The notes: generated from the letters alone by a model not told the origin. Shown: positions 1 to 10,044, counted from the first letter of the stretch. The stretch: 64,000 nt of DNA from Bacteriovoracaceae bacterium (GCA_024711325.1 JANJTC010000005.1:124001-188000), one strand, 5' to 3'. Numbers and translations are program-made.

Positions 1-3000
1 TCACACTTAAGGCCGTTTTGATTCCGATTGTGGTTCCTGCAGCTCCCGCATAACTAATTTGTGGTGCTGAAGCCCCTACACTTAATGTTACGTTGGCATT
101 AGTTGTACCGGCAGAATTGGTAACAGAAATGGTATAGATAGAAGCAACAGTTACGACACTTGGAGTACCTGTGATCGCGCAGTTCGAAGGATTGAGCGAT
201 AATCCGGTTGGAAGAGCTGGCGAAGTCGTACAGTTCGTGATGTTGGCACCGTTATCATTTAATGTCGAAGGAGACACCGACATAGGAACGCCGATATTTC
301 CATTGGTGCCAAGAGAAGCATCATAACTTAAAGTTGGAGCTGTTGCATTTATAGTAAGAGTTACGTATGCACCATTTGAAGGTCCAACGGAGTTAGTCGC
401 AGTCACAATGTAGTTAGTTGCGGCCTTCGTTACAGTTGGAGTTCCCGAGATCACACAAGTGGTATTATTGAGTGATAAACCAGTTGGAAGAGCTGGCGTC
501 ACTGTACAAGATTGAATGGGGTCTCCATTATCATTCAGAGTTGTTGGAGTCACAGTCATGGCTTGATTGATACCGGCCGTCGTTCCTGTGGCGCCAGCAT
601 AACTGATGACTGGAACCGCTTGATCCACTGAAATCGTGACCGGCGTCGATATTGAATCACCAATATTATTCTTAGCGGTAATGTTAAAGGTTGTTGCCGG
701 TAGAGCGCCAGATGGCGTTCCGGTAATCACGCAAGTATTAATATCAAGTGATAGCCATGCAGGAAGAGCAGGTGAGGACGTACAGCCATTGATAGGATCA
801 CCATTAGCGATGAGTGTGGTAGGAGTCACAGTCATTGGGACTCCGATATCTCCACTAACCGAGGCTCCGGCATAACTGATCACCGGCACTTCAGCATTAA
901 CCGTAAGTGTAAGGGCCGCTCCAGTGGAAAATCCCACTGAGTTTTCGGCGGTAATCGTATAAGTCGTCGTTGGAAGAGATGCATTGGGAGTACCAGTGAG
1001 CGTACAAGTTGCAGCATCGAGTGTTATCCAAGCCGGCAGAGCAGGTGAAGCAGTACATGACATGAGATTTTCGCCAAACTTTTCCAGTGTGGTTGGAATG
1101 ACATTCAAACTACCAGTATAATTAATCGTCGTTCCCGTTGAACCCGAATAGCTCAGAACCGGTACCTGTTGGCCGGCCGTAAGAAGTAAGTTATAGGAAG
1201 CGGAACCAATAGAGTTGGTGACAGTGATTAAGTGGGCCGCTTTATAATTTCCTGGAGGCGTACCTGTGATTACACAAGTTGTTGCATTGATGCTTGCCCA
1301 ACCAGGAAGAATCGGATCGGCGGTACAAGCTTGAATGACACTTCCCTGATCATTTAAAATGGTTGGTGTAACAGTCATTGGAGAGCCAATCGTTTCACCA
1401 TGAGCATCAGCTCCGGAGTAACTGAGTAGCGGAGCTGAAGCCGCAACACTGATAGTTACAGTGGCATCTGTAAAATTACCTGAACTGTTAGTTGCCTTAA
1501 TCGTGTAGATCGTTGCCATGGAAGCTTCGTCAGGAGTTCCAGTAATCGAACAGTTGGTTGGACTTAAAGTGGCCCATAAAGGAAGTGCCGGAGTGCTGGT
1601 ACAGCTGACGATGGCAATTCCGTTGTCATTAAAAGCTGATGGTGTGACGTTCATCGGAACGCCAAAAGTTCCATTTGTTCCGAGAGAACCTACATAACTA
1701 AGTGTTGGTGCATCTGAATCTACGGAGAGTGTAACTTGAGCTACTGCTGATGAGCCCATTGGGTTAACAGCGGTAATTGAATATGTGGTTGTCGGTAGTG
1801 GCGCGTCCGGTGTACCTGAGATAACACAATTTGAAGAATTTAAATTTGCCCACAGAGGTAATGCCGGCGTCACATTACATTGTGTGAGGGCCGCCCCACC
1901 ATTATTAAAAGTCGATGGTGTCACTAACATCGCTCCACCAATACCGCCGTTAGTTCCGGTTGAACCTACATAACTTAAAGTCGGTGCCTTGGCCCCAACA
2001 GTTATATTAACGACTGCACCGGATGAAGGACCTGAATTGTTGTGAGCAGTAATAGTGTAAGCAGTACTTGCTTGAGCTGATGTTGGGGTACCGGTAATGA
2101 TACAGGTTAAAGGATTAAGTGTGGCCCATCCAGGAAGAGGAGGAGAGACGGTACAATTATTTACCGGATCACCATTATCATTTAAAGTTGTTGGCGTGAT
2201 CGACATAGCATTGCCATAGAGTCCACTGGTGCCAGCGGCACCGGCAAAACTGATCGTCGGAACAGCAGCATTTACTGTGAGAGTGACTGTGGCACCCGTA
2301 GAAGTTCCGGCAGAGTTTGTTGCTGTTATAGTATAAGTTGTCGCCGGAAGAGTTGCATTTGGCGTTCCTGAGATGACACAAGTTAAAGGATTAAGTGTTG
2401 CCCATCCTGGAAGTCCGGGAGATGCAGTACAAGCTGAGATCGCCGCTCCATTGGCATTTAAAGTGGTTGGCGCAACAGACATCGCCACTCCAAAGTTTCC
2501 GAGTGTCCCGGTAGCTCCGCTATAACTTATGTCAGGGACAACAGCACTCACGCTCAAAGTAACTGCCGCTCCCGTTGAGAATCCCTGAGTATTACCTGCC
2601 GTAATCGTAAATACGGTGGGACTTAATGCTTGAGTCGGGGTTCCGGTAATGACACATGTACTAGCATTCAAAGTGGCCCAAACTGGAAGTCCGGGAGAAG
2701 CGGTACAAGTTGTAACTGCGGCCCCATTATCAATGAGAGTAGTAGGCGTCACTGTCATCGGAACATTAAATGTTCCTGTTGTTCCAGTTGCTCCTGAATA
2801 ACTTAGTGTCGGTGGTGCCAGGTTCTGTACTGCTAATGTGACTGTTGCTGGAGTTGAAGTTCCCAGCCCGTTAGTCGCAGTCACTGTAAATGTAGTCGAA
2901 GGTAATGTGGCGTTTGGTGTACCCGAGATCACACAAGTGAGAAGATTTAATGAAGCCCAACCTGGAAGTCCCGGAGAAATGGCACAGCTACTAATTGGTG

Positions 3001-5860
3001 AACCATTGTCAGACAAGGTCGTCGGAGTGACTGTCATGGCATAACCAATAGCACCGGTTGTTCCGATGGCACCCGAGTAACTTAAGCTTGGAGTTGTTGC
3101 ATTGACCGATAAGGTTACACTCGCAGCAGCTGAAGTGCCTGCGGAGTTAGTTGCAGTAATAGAATAAGTTGTGGCAGCTAAAACTGCATTTGGTGTACCT
3201 GTGATCGTACAGGTTGAAGAATTAAGCGTGGCCCATGCTGGCAAACCAGGTGAGCTGGTACAGCTAGAAATGCTAGCGCCATTGGCCGCGATCGTAGTCG
3301 GACTGACTGACATGGCCGAACCATAGGTTCCCGTCGTTCCAGTGGCCCCTGCATAACTTAATGTTGGTGCAATCGGATTAACTGTAATAATTAGCGTAGA
3401 ACCAGTTGAAGGACCAGCTGAGTTAGTAGCTGTGATGGTATAGGTTGTTGCCGGTGCCGCCACGGTCGGTGTTCCGGAAATTACACAAGTGGTTGGGTTA
3501 ATTGTTAAACCGGCAGGTAAGGCCGGTGAAGCTGTACAACTCGTAATAGAAGCACCATTACTTGAACGAGTTGTCGGTGTAATCGACATAGGAGAACCAA
3601 AACTACCAGTCTTACCAGTAGCGCCGGCATAACTAAGAGTTGGAACTGCCGGATTCACGGTAATAGAAACTGTGGTTGAACTTGAACCAATGGCATTGGT
3701 TGCTGTGATGGTAAAAGTTGTCGCCGATAGAAGTGTATTTGGCGTCCCAGTAATGGCACAAGTTGTAAGATTAAGTGTTGCCCAAGCCGGCAACATTGGT
3801 GAACTATAACAAGTTGATATGGATGATCCATTTGGATTAAGTGTTGTTGGTGTAACCACCATGGGAGAACCATAAGTCCCAGTTGTTCCTGTAGTGCCAA
3901 CGTAACTCACTGTGGGAGCGGCTACAAACTTAACTTCAATTGAAACGACGGCCCCACTTGAGTTACCAATCAAGTTAGAGGCGGTAATAATATAGGTCGA
4001 ATTACTTTCTGCATCCGGTGTCCCTGTGATTGCACAAGTATTAGGATTCAAAGTTGCCCAGCTTGGAAGTGCAGGAGAAGCTGTACAGCCATTAATGATG
4101 GAGCCGTTTGCATTTAATGTGGTTGGAGTAATGCTCATTGGATTATTCAAATAACCGGTGGTGCCAGTTGATCCAATGTAGCTTAAAGTAGGAACTTTAG
4201 CCGAGACTCCCAGTGTAACAGTGGTCGACGTTGAACCAGCAGAGTTAACTGCCGTGATCGTATAAGTCGTATTAGAAAGAGAATTATTCGGTGTTCCCGA
4301 GATCACACAGGTTGTGGCGTTGATGCTGGCCCATGCTGGCAGAGCAGGTGAGCTGGTACAGCTTGAGATTGCGGCACCTTTATTATTCAGAGTGGTTGGT
4401 GTCACTGTCATTGCCACACCGAAAGTTCCGGAAGTACCACTTGCACCGGCGTAACTAATGACGGGTGCCAGAGCATTCACTCTTAAAGTCACACTGGCCG
4501 CAACCGAGAGACCTGCCGAGTTTAGAGCGCGTACACTATATGTGGTTGAAGGTAATGTTGTAGCAGGCGTTCCTGAAATAACACAAGTATTCGGGTTTAT
4601 GGTGGCCCAGTAAGGGAGACTTGGAGTGACAGTACAGCTGCTGACAGCGGCCCCATTATCTATTAAAGTTGTAGGACTCACACTCATCGGAACACCGAAA
4701 GAACCGATGGTCCCTGTGGCCCCAATATAACTTATAATTGGAGCAGAAGCTCCTACACTTAAAGTAACATTGGCACCAATTGAAGTACCGGCAGTATTAG
4801 TTGCGCGGATGGTATAAGTCGTTGCAACTGAAACTGCTGTTGGCGTACCAGTGATCCGACATGTATTTGCATTTAATACGGCCCATGCTGGAAGGCCTGG
4901 AGTACTCGTACAACTAGAGATAGCGGATCCATTGGCACTGACAATCGTTGGAATGACTGACATTGGTACACCAACGGCACCATGAGTTCCGAGCGACCCG
5001 ACATAACTAAGAGTTGGAACTGCGGGATTCACCGTCAAAGTGACATTGGCACTTGATGATCCCATCGCATTGGTAGCTGTAATACTATAAGTTGTGGCAC
5101 TTAAAATAGTTGTCGGAGTTCCTGAAATTCTACAAGTAGCAGGATTCAGAGTGGCCCAAACTGGAAGTGATGGCGTGCTGGAGCAACTTGTAATGGCCGA
5201 ACCATTTGCGATAAGAGTTGAAGGCACGACACTTAAAGCGTTACCCAAAACCACTGTTTTACCAGTGGAGGTGGCATAACTAATAGTTGGAGGGGCTGCA
5301 TTGGCACTTAAGGTGACTGTGGCCCCTGTTGATGAACCTGCAGCATTATTGGCAGTAACAACATAGTTAGTAATACTTAAAGCTGAAGTTGGAGTCCCTG
5401 AGATAACACAAGTTCCAGGATGAAGTGTCGCCCAGGAAGGCAGAGCAGGTGTGACTGTACAACCTGTAATCGGCGTTCCATTGGTGATTAAAGTTGTAGG
5501 TGTAACCGACATGGCCACTCCTACTGTTCCAACTGTTCCTGTTGCTCCCAGATAACTTAGAATCGGAGCGGATGGAACCACTCTAAGACTGACAGTGGCA
5601 CCTAAGGATGAACCCAACGGACTGGTAGCAGTAATTGTATAATGAGTTGTTCCCATCGTGGTCGAAGGTGTTCCGCTAATTACACAGGTGGTTGGATTAA
5701 TCGTGATCCCTGCAGGAAGTGCAGGAGAACTGGTACAACTGCTAATGGCCGGTCCATTAGCAACGATTAGAGTTGGTGCGACATTGAAACTACTTCCAAG
5801 ACCGATCGTTGTCCCAAGGGCCGCAGCATAACTGAGAATTGGACGAGCGGTTAAAGAAAG
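1..5860 (-). repeat. Tandem Ig-like repeats, period about 275 bp, about 22 copies
   Basis: The codons for the SYxG anchor recur near 50, 312, 598, 870, 1145, 1413, 1688, 1965, 2242, 2518, 2793, 3070, 3348, 3627, 3897, 4171, 4447, 4722, 4998, 5272, 5547 and 5824, a mean spacing of about 275 bp. Every unit carries two cysteines about 16-18 residues apart (S/T-C-T ... TCxIxGTP), suggesting one disulfide per domain. Copies have diverged at the nucleotide level, so this is an old domain array rather than a recent slippage repeat. Confidence 0.92.
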
Positions 5861-6808
5861 GGTAGCTGAGCCCAGGTTTGAGATGGAAGAGTTCGCTATC
5901 ACTTCATAGCTAAACTGAGCAATACCAGTTCCGTAAGTATAACTGGTGATTCCCACAGTACAGGCCCCACCACCACATGAGCAGGCGGTAGTCACTGATG
6001 CATTGGAAACATTTGAAACAAAGCACTGAGAAGCGAGATCATTATCGATATCGGTATAAGGTAAAGAAATGGTGCTTTCTACTCCAATGCTTATATTGGC
6101 AGGAGTAATTGTATAGGCGACAGGAGAATCATTCACTGGAGTGACTATCAAAGATGCTAATGCGGTATTTGAAGTCAGACCATTCGTGACATTGAAGTTG
6201 AAACTCGCAGGACCGAAATATTCTGGCAAAGATTTAATGCCAATTTTACAAATACCCAGTGTACAAGTACAGGGTTGAGTAAGTGTGATGTTGGTTAAAT
6301 TTGAAACAGTACATGAAGTCGCAAGATCTCCATTATCATCGCTGTAATTAAGCTTAATAAGTCTTTCAGTGTCCTCGCTAATTGATACAGAAAGATTCTG
6401 GGCCACAGGCGCGAGGGGAACTGCTTGAGCAGGTGAAATCTGAACTGAATTTGACTGGGCCTGGCCATTTGAATTTTTTGCAATAACAACGACTGAATAT
6501 GTTTCCCCGTTGGTTAGACCAGTTAAGACATAGGAGGTTGAATAGACTTGAACCGAGCTAGATACGTTAGTTGAGTGCGCCCTATATTTTAATTCGTAAA
6601 ATTCTGCATATGAACTTGTGGACCATGAAATGGCCGCTGCCGTATTGGAGGCAGTAGCAGAGAGGATATTAAAAGTGGATGGTGCATTGTTTTGAAAATT
6701 ATCAGATGGAGTTTCACTGGCCTGGGTGCCCGTAGCTTTGACAGCAGGACCTTCATTACATCCCGCTAAAAGACTCAATAATGTGAGAATAATTAAAATA
6801 TATTTCAT
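1..6808 (-). CDS. Giant Ig-like repeat surface lipoprotein (3' end outside window)
   Basis: The frame is open from the ATG at 6808 to the left edge, giving 2269 visible residues and no stop. Residues 1-17 are a lipoprotein signal peptide ending in the lipobox LLAGC (Cys17). Residues about 40-125 look like a fibronectin type III domain. Two cadherin-like domains follow (about 126-320), each with a cysteine pair. From about residue 328 there are 22 anchors of a repeat of about 92 residues resembling the putative Ig (He_PIG) family, with recurrent cores such as SYAGATGT, LPAWATLN and CVISGTP. Known proteins of this type are cell-surface adhesins or stalks; that role here is inference. A candidate sigma-28 promoter lies upstream at 6866-6892. 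The C-terminus cannot be seen, so anchoring and final length are unknown. Confidence 0.9.
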   Translation of the reverse strand, partial: MKYILIILTLLSLLAGCNEGPAVKATGTQASETPSDNFQNNAPSTFNILSATASNTAAAISWSTSSYAEFYELKYRAHSTNVSSSVQVYSTSYVLTGLTNGETYSVVVIAKNSNGQAQSNSVQISPAQAVPLAPVAQNLSVSISEDTERLIKLNYSDDNGDLATSCTVSNLTNITLTQPCTCTLGICKIGIKSLPEYFGPASFNFNVTNGLTSNTALASLIVTPVNDSPVAYTITPANISIGVESTISLPYTDIDNDLASQCFVSNVSNASVTTACSCGGGACTVGITSYTYGTGIAQFSYEVIANSSISNLGSATLSLTARPILSYAAALGTTIGLGSSFNVAPTLIVANGPAISSCTSSPALPAGITINPTTCVISGTPSTTMGTTHYTITATSPLGSSLGATVSLRVVPSAPILSYLGATGTVGTVGVAMSVTPTTLITNGTPITGCTVTPALPSWATLHPGTCVISGTPTSALSITNYVVTANNAAGSSTGATVTLSANAAPPTISYATSTGKTVVLGNALSVVPSTLIANGSAITSCSSTPSLPVWATLNPATCRISGTPTTILSATTYSITATNAMGSSSANVTLTVNPAVPTLSYVGSLGTHGAVGVPMSVIPTIVSANGSAISSCTSTPGLPAWAVLNANTCRITGTPTAVSVATTYTIRATNTAGTSIGANVTLSVGASAPIISYIGATGTIGSFGVPMSVSPTTLIDNGAAVSSCTVTPSLPYWATINPNTCVISGTPATTLPSTTYSVRALNSAGLSVAASVTLRVNALAPVISYAGASGTSGTFGVAMTVTPTTLNNKGAAISSCTSSPALPAWASINATTCVISGTPNNSLSNTTYTITAVNSAGSTSTTVTLGVSAKVPTLSYIGSTGTTGYLNNPMSITPTTLNANGSIINGCTASPALPSWATLNPNTCAITGTPDAESNSTYIITASNLIGNSSGAVVSIEVKFVAAPTVSYVGTTGTTGTYGSPMVVTPTTLNPNGSSISTCYSSPMLPAWATLNLTTCAITGTPNTLLSATTFTITATNAIGSSSTTVSITVNPAVPTLSYAGATGKTGSFGSPMSITPTTRSSNGASITSCTASPALPAGLTINPTTCVISGTPTVAAPATTYTITATNSAGPSTGSTLIITVNPIAPTLSYAGATGTTGTYGSAMSVSPTTIAANGASISSCTSSPGLPAWATLNSSTCTITGTPNAVLAATTYSITATNSAGTSAAASVTLSVNATTPSLSYSGAIGTTGAIGYAMTVTPTTLSDNGSPISSCAISPGLPGWASLNLLTCVISGTPNATLPSTTFTVTATNGLGTSTPATVTLAVQNLAPPTLSYSGATGTTGTFNVPMTVTPTTLIDNGAAVTTCTASPGLPVWATLNASTCVITGTPTQALSPTVFTITAGNTQGFSTGAAVTLSVSAVVPDISYSGATGTLGNFGVAMSVAPTTLNANGAAISACTASPGLPGWATLNPLTCVISGTPNATLPATTYTITATNSAGTSTGATVTLTVNAAVPTISFAGAAGTSGLYGNAMSITPTTLNDNGDPVNNCTVSPPLPGWATLNPLTCIITGTPTSAQASTAYTITAHNNSGPSSGAVVNITVGAKAPTLSYVGSTGTNGGIGGAMLVTPSTFNNGGAALTQCNVTPALPLWANLNSSNCVISGTPDAPLPTTTYSITAVNPMGSSAVAQVTLSVDSDAPTLSYVGSLGTNGTFGVPMNVTPSAFNDNGIAIVSCTSTPALPLWATLSPTNCSITGTPDEASMATIYTIKATNSSGNFTDATVTISVAASAPLLSYSGADAHGETIGSPMTVTPTILNDQGSVIQACTADPILPGWASINATTCVITGTPPGNYKAAHLITVTNSIGSASYNLLLTAGQQVPVLSYSGSTGTTINYTGSLNVIPTTLEKFGENLMSCTASPALPAWITLDAATCTLTGTPNASLPTTTYTITAENSVGFSTGAALTLTVNAEVPVISYAGASVSGDIGVPMTVTPTTLIANGDPINGCTSSPALPAWLSLDINTCVITGTPSGALPATTFNITAKNNIGDSISTPVTISVDQAVPVISYAGATGTTAGINQAMTVTPTTLNDNGDPIQSCTVTPALPTGLSLNNTTCVISGTPTVTKAATNYIVTATNSVGPSNGAYVTLTINATAPTLSYDASLGTNGNIGVPMSVSPSTLNDNGANITNCTTSPALPTGLSLNPSNCAITGTPSVVTVASIYTISVTNSAGTTNANVTLSVGASAPQISYAGAAGTTIGIKTALSV

Positions 6809-6865
6809 ATTTATTTAATTACGCTTCCTCTCCAGACTTTTAATAACCAAGTACTTCATAAAGGC

Positions 6866-6892
6866 TTATCGGCACTTTTGGGGATTTCTTTT
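6866..6892 (-). promoter_or_regulatory. Candidate sigma-28 (FliA-type) promoter of the Ig-repeat gene
   Basis: On the minus strand the -10 element GCCGATAA (6873-6866) matches the FliA consensus at all eight positions. The -35 element AAAAGAAA (6892-6885) sits at the canonical 11-nt spacing but matches only the AAAG part of TAAAGTTT. The start codon is about 55 nt downstream. A flagellar-regulon link is inference. Confidence 0.35.
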
Positions 6893-6955
6893 CAGTGACT
6901 TAGGTAAAGTTTGTGCGGGGAATTTTCGGAAAAAAATACCTAGATTGGAAATGAG

Positions 6956-6982
6956 ATTTCAAGCCTTTATAAGGCTTGAAAT
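6956..6982 (-). terminator. Perfect 12-bp hairpin downstream of osmC
   Basis: Arms 6956-6967 and 6971-6982 are perfectly complementary around a 3-nt loop. The hairpin lies 43 bp after the osmC stop and before the next gene on the same strand. There is no clear U-run, so it may be a weak terminator or an RNA-stabilising hairpin. Confidence 0.45.
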
Positions 6983-7024
6983 AAGAGAGGAAGATGGCCA
7001 TGGTCAACTATTTTTGTTGAAAGT

Positions 7025-7462
7025 TTATGACATGGTCATTTCAGAAGCGGATGATAGGAGATCAACTTCCATGGTTATTTCTGCCTTTAAAAGTCGTGAA
7101 ACCGGGCAATTATTTTTTGCGATTTGAGTGGCCTCCTCAATTTGATTTTTATTTGCATCGGGGACATTGAGAGTAACTGACAAATGAACAGCAGAGATCT
7201 TTAAATCTTCCAATGTGACTTCTGCCCTAACATCAATTGATTCAGCTCTTAATTTTTTCTTTTCGAATTCTCCTGCCAGGGCCATCGCAAAACAACCTGA
7301 GTGGGCAGCTCCAATCAGTTCTTCTGGATTAGTACCCCGTTCATTCTCAAATCTTTTTGCAAACGAATAAGGTACTTTATCCAACACTCCGCTCTCTGTA
7401 CTAAGTGTTCCATTTCCTTGCTTAAGATTACCCTGCCAATGAGATGTTGCTGATCTTTTCAT
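7025..7462 (-). CDS. osmC: OsmC-family peroxiredoxin
   Basis: This is a 145-residue thiol peroxidase of the OsmC/Ohr superfamily, which reduces organic hydroperoxides in the cytoplasm. The two catalytic cysteines are visible: Cys57 in AAHSGCFAMAL and Cys119 in NNCPVSRLLKAE. The N-terminal part (HWQGNLKQGNGTLSTESGVL) is the classical OsmC form rather than Ohr. The ATG at 7462 is chosen because AGGAG lies about 8 nt upstream and the protein then has the family's normal length. An upstream in-frame ATG at 7534 would add 24 residues unlike the family. The gene appears to be monocistronic. Confidence 0.92.
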   Translation of the reverse strand: MKRSATSHWQGNLKQGNGTLSTESGVLDKVPYSFAKRFENERGTNPEELIGAAHSGCFAMALAGEFEKKKLRAESIDVRAEVTLEDLKISAVHLSVTLNVPDANKNQIEEATQIAKNNCPVSRLLKAEITMEVDLLSSASEMTMS

Positions 7463-7571
7463 GATAACTCCTTTATTGATCATGCTTTTAAATCTAGCAA
7501 GCTTGGTGCCAGAGTCATCATGACGGATCGCCAAGTGGGTGGGCCCGATTTTTTTGCTATGATTTTTAAGT

Positions 7572-8480
7572 ATGAATTTTGACTATAATGAAATTCTGAA
7601 TATTCTATATAACACTCTTGAGAGTTGGTTCCTGGGGTTTGTTGCTTCACTGCCTAATGTGGTTGCGGCCGCCATAGTTGCTGTCACTTTTTGGTATCTG
7701 GCAAAAGTAGTCCGCACGAGTGTTTCCCATTTAGTTCTACGATTTTCATTGAACATTCCCGTGGCCCATCTATTAGCGGGGATTTTTCAAGGGATCACTG
7801 TCTTGTCTGGTTTCTTTATAGCATTAGGTATTTTGAATTTGCATAAAACCGTGACCTCTCTGCTGGCGGGAGCTGGAGTGGTGGGTCTTGCGATTGGTTT
7901 TGCTTTTCAGGAGATTGCTTCAAATTTTTTATCAGGAGTTTTTATTGCATTTAGAAAGCCCTTTAAAATTGGTGATATCGTCAAAGTGAAAGGTTATGAA
8001 GGTGAAATTCATGATGTTGACTTAAGGACCACCCGAATTATGACCGTTGATGGCATGGACGTGATGATACCTAATAAAGACATGTTCACTTCGGCCGTTA
8101 CTAATTTAACTTTTATTCCCCAAAGACGAGTTGAACTTGATATTGGAGTTTATTATGGACAAGATTTAAGGAAAGCAAGAGATATTGCTTTGGAGGCGTT
8201 AAAGGGAGTAGAAGGAAGAGTGCTTGATCTCAAGCCGGAAGTCTATTATAGATCAGTTGTGGACAGTGTGACGACCTTTCGGGCATTGGTGTGGATTGAA
8301 AAGTCAGATCCCACCAGTTATTTGATCGCACTCAATGATATAATTTTGCGATTGAAGGATGCCTTTGAAGCGAATGCCATTACTGCAGCATACCCAGTGC
8401 ATGTGGAATTTCAAATCCCCGGTAGAAATTTTCCCCATTTCGATTTACATCAAGAACATCCTCATTTTCCTAAACATTGA
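7572..8480 (+). CDS. Small-conductance mechanosensitive channel (MscS family)
   Basis: This 302-residue inner-membrane protein has three predicted membrane segments (about residues 20-45, 65-90 and 92-120). The last contains the Gly/Ala-rich pore helix AGAGVVGLAIGFAFQE. The MscS beta domain follows, with FKIGDIVKVKGYEGEIHDVD, and then the cytoplasmic alpha/beta vestibule domain. Known members release solutes during hypo-osmotic shock. Length and domain order fit a minimal MscS of the E. coli type. No strong ribosome binding site precedes the ATG. It lies divergent from osmC. Confidence 0.9.
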   Translation: MNFDYNEILNILYNTLESWFLGFVASLPNVVAAAIVAVTFWYLAKVVRTSVSHLVLRFSLNIPVAHLLAGIFQGITVLSGFFIALGILNLHKTVTSLLAGAGVVGLAIGFAFQEIASNFLSGVFIAFRKPFKIGDIVKVKGYEGEIHDVDLRTTRIMTVDGMDVMIPNKDMFTSAVTNLTFIPQRRVELDIGVYYGQDLRKARDIALEALKGVEGRVLDLKPEVYYRSVVDSVTTFRALVWIEKSDPTSYLIALNDIILRLKDAFEANAITAAYPVHVEFQIPGRNFPHFDLHQEHPHFPKH

Positions 8481-8523
8481 GTATAATAATTCCATTATCA
8501 AATTTTTTTACAGGTGAAATGAA

Positions 8524-9645
8524 ATGCGAATAATTTTAAAAGCTTCAATCTGGCTTGCTATTCTTTTGATGATCAATGGTTGCAGTCATAAGTCAGTGCC
8601 GAAGTTAATAGTAACCAGTTTCCCATCAGGAAAAACAGAAGCTTTCTCAGGACTCTTTTATGAAGGAGTTAATTCTGACGGAGAGTTAATTTTCTGGACA
8701 CATTCGGACCGGGGTCCCAATGCAGATAGTTTTAAGGATAAAAACACCGGACTGACTTATCGACCTTTTGTAGAACCTGGCTACCAACCGCGATGGATTA
8801 AATTTGTCTATAGCCCCAAGAAGAATCAAATTCAGTACAAAGAAGAAATTGGATTAACTCTACCTAACGGGAGAGCAATTACGGGACTTCCAAATCTACC
8901 TGCGAAGAAAAATCGTACCGGCGATGAGACTCCGGTGACGTTGGGAAATATTAAACTCGCCTTTGATTCTATGGGAATTGATCCGGAAGGACTATGTAAG
9001 CAAGGTGAACACTTTTGGATGGTAGAAGAGTATGGCCCATCAATTTTGAAGTTCAATCAAAAGGGGAGATTAATTAAAAGGTATTTACCACAAGGATACT
9101 TTGGAAAACAAAGTGAAGTTTTAAGAGAAGTGCTGCCAGAAGTTTTGATGAGGCGGAAGCTTAATCGTGGATTTGAAGGCATTGCCTGCTCTAAAGATAA
9201 GCTTTATGCCGGTCTGCAAACTCCTCTGGCTGAAGATGGTAAAAAGACAATTATTATAGAGTTTGACCCGGAAATGGAAGTGGTGAGTAAGGTGCTTTTT
9301 TATCCAATGGATAAAGATGCAGATAAAATAGGGGATATGGTCTTTAAAGGAGATCGTTTGCTGGTTTTGGAACAAAACAGTGAAGTCGGTCCAGAAAGTT
9401 TTCATAAAGTTTTTGAAGTTAAAATGACAAATGAGAAACTACTTCAAAAAAGACTTCTTATCGATCTGGTGAAAATTGGGTATGACTTCGCTGATAAGGT
9501 GGAAGGGCTTGCTTTGACTGAAGGGGGTATGTTGTTTTTTGTGAATGATAATGACTTTGGTCTTGCAGGTCCAATTCATGAGAATACGAAAAAAGCCGTC
9601 ATCGACCCATCGAAGAAAAGTATCCTGGGACACATTGAACTGTAG
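8524..9645 (+). CDS. Esterase-like/phytase-like lipoprotein
   Basis: The 373-residue product starts with a lipoprotein signal peptide (lipobox MINGC, Cys20). The remainder resembles the 'esterase-like activity of phytase' family, a beta-propeller-like fold. Family landmarks visible are FSGLFYEG near the start, HSDRGPNADS, DPEGLCKQG, VEEYGPSILKFNQKGR and NRGFEGIACS. Members are secreted or periplasmic; phosphatase or esterase activity has rarely been shown, so the substrate is unknown. It follows the MscS gene by 43 bp in the same direction and could be cotranscribed. Confidence 0.8.
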   Translation: MRIILKASIWLAILLMINGCSHKSVPKLIVTSFPSGKTEAFSGLFYEGVNSDGELIFWTHSDRGPNADSFKDKNTGLTYRPFVEPGYQPRWIKFVYSPKKNQIQYKEEIGLTLPNGRAITGLPNLPAKKNRTGDETPVTLGNIKLAFDSMGIDPEGLCKQGEHFWMVEEYGPSILKFNQKGRLIKRYLPQGYFGKQSEVLREVLPEVLMRRKLNRGFEGIACSKDKLYAGLQTPLAEDGKKTIIIEFDPEMEVVSKVLFYPMDKDADKIGDMVFKGDRLLVLEQNSEVGPESFHKVFEVKMTNEKLLQKRLLIDLVKIGYDFADKVEGLALTEGGMLFFVNDNDFGLAGPIHENTKKAVIDPSKKSILGHIEL

Positions 9646-9660
9646 TCCCAGGTAAATTAA

Positions 9661-9969
9661 TTATTCCAGCTCTAAACCGTTTTCTGTTTTGAGTATGTAT
9701 CCAGAGATCTTGTCTCCGGTTTTGAACCCACAATGTTTTACCGAGATATATTGATCAAGCACGAACTCAACATCGAGTGGACACATCATATGAGGCTGCC
9801 AGCTTTGACCTGCTTGGGAAAGGTTAATATCCAATTTGATCAAACAAAAATAGGGATCATCAACATTAGTAAGAACTTGTTTAACGACGCTGGAAAACTG
9901 GGCTTCGTAAGTTGAACAAGCAAAACTACTCATTGAAAAAAGCATTGAAAGAGCAATGAAAAATTTCAT
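9661..9969 (-). CDS. Small secreted protein of unknown function
   Basis: The product is 102 residues. The ATG at 9969 is preferred because AGGTGG lies just upstream and it places a classical signal peptide at the N-terminus, with cleavage probably after SSFA. An ATG 45 bp upstream in frame would bury that signal. The mature protein has four cysteines (CSTYEAQ, YFCLIK, MMCPLD, KHCGF), consistent with two periplasmic disulfides. I recognise no family. It converges on the phytase-like gene, with only 15 bp between stops. Confidence 0.65.
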   Translation of the reverse strand: MKFFIALSMLFSMSSFACSTYEAQFSSVVKQVLTNVDDPYFCLIKLDINLSQAGQSWQPHMMCPLDVEFVLDQYISVKHCGFKTGDKISGYILKTENGLELE

Positions 9970-10044
9970 ATGGCCACCTTTGGTTTGATTTAAGTGGCTG
10001 AATATCATATTCAACTGGCAAAAAGCATTAAGATTGAGTCAAGA

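Noticed and set aside
1..5860. Regularly spaced similar segments that might suggest a CRISPR array or DNA-level tandem repeat
   Set aside because: The period of about 275 bp is far too long for CRISPR, copies differ in sequence, and all lie in one open frame encoding Ig-like domains.
6945..7127. 60-codon plus-strand frame between the Ig gene and osmC
   Set aside because: It overlaps the 3' end of osmC and the hairpin at 6956-6982, has no ribosome binding site and no family resemblance.
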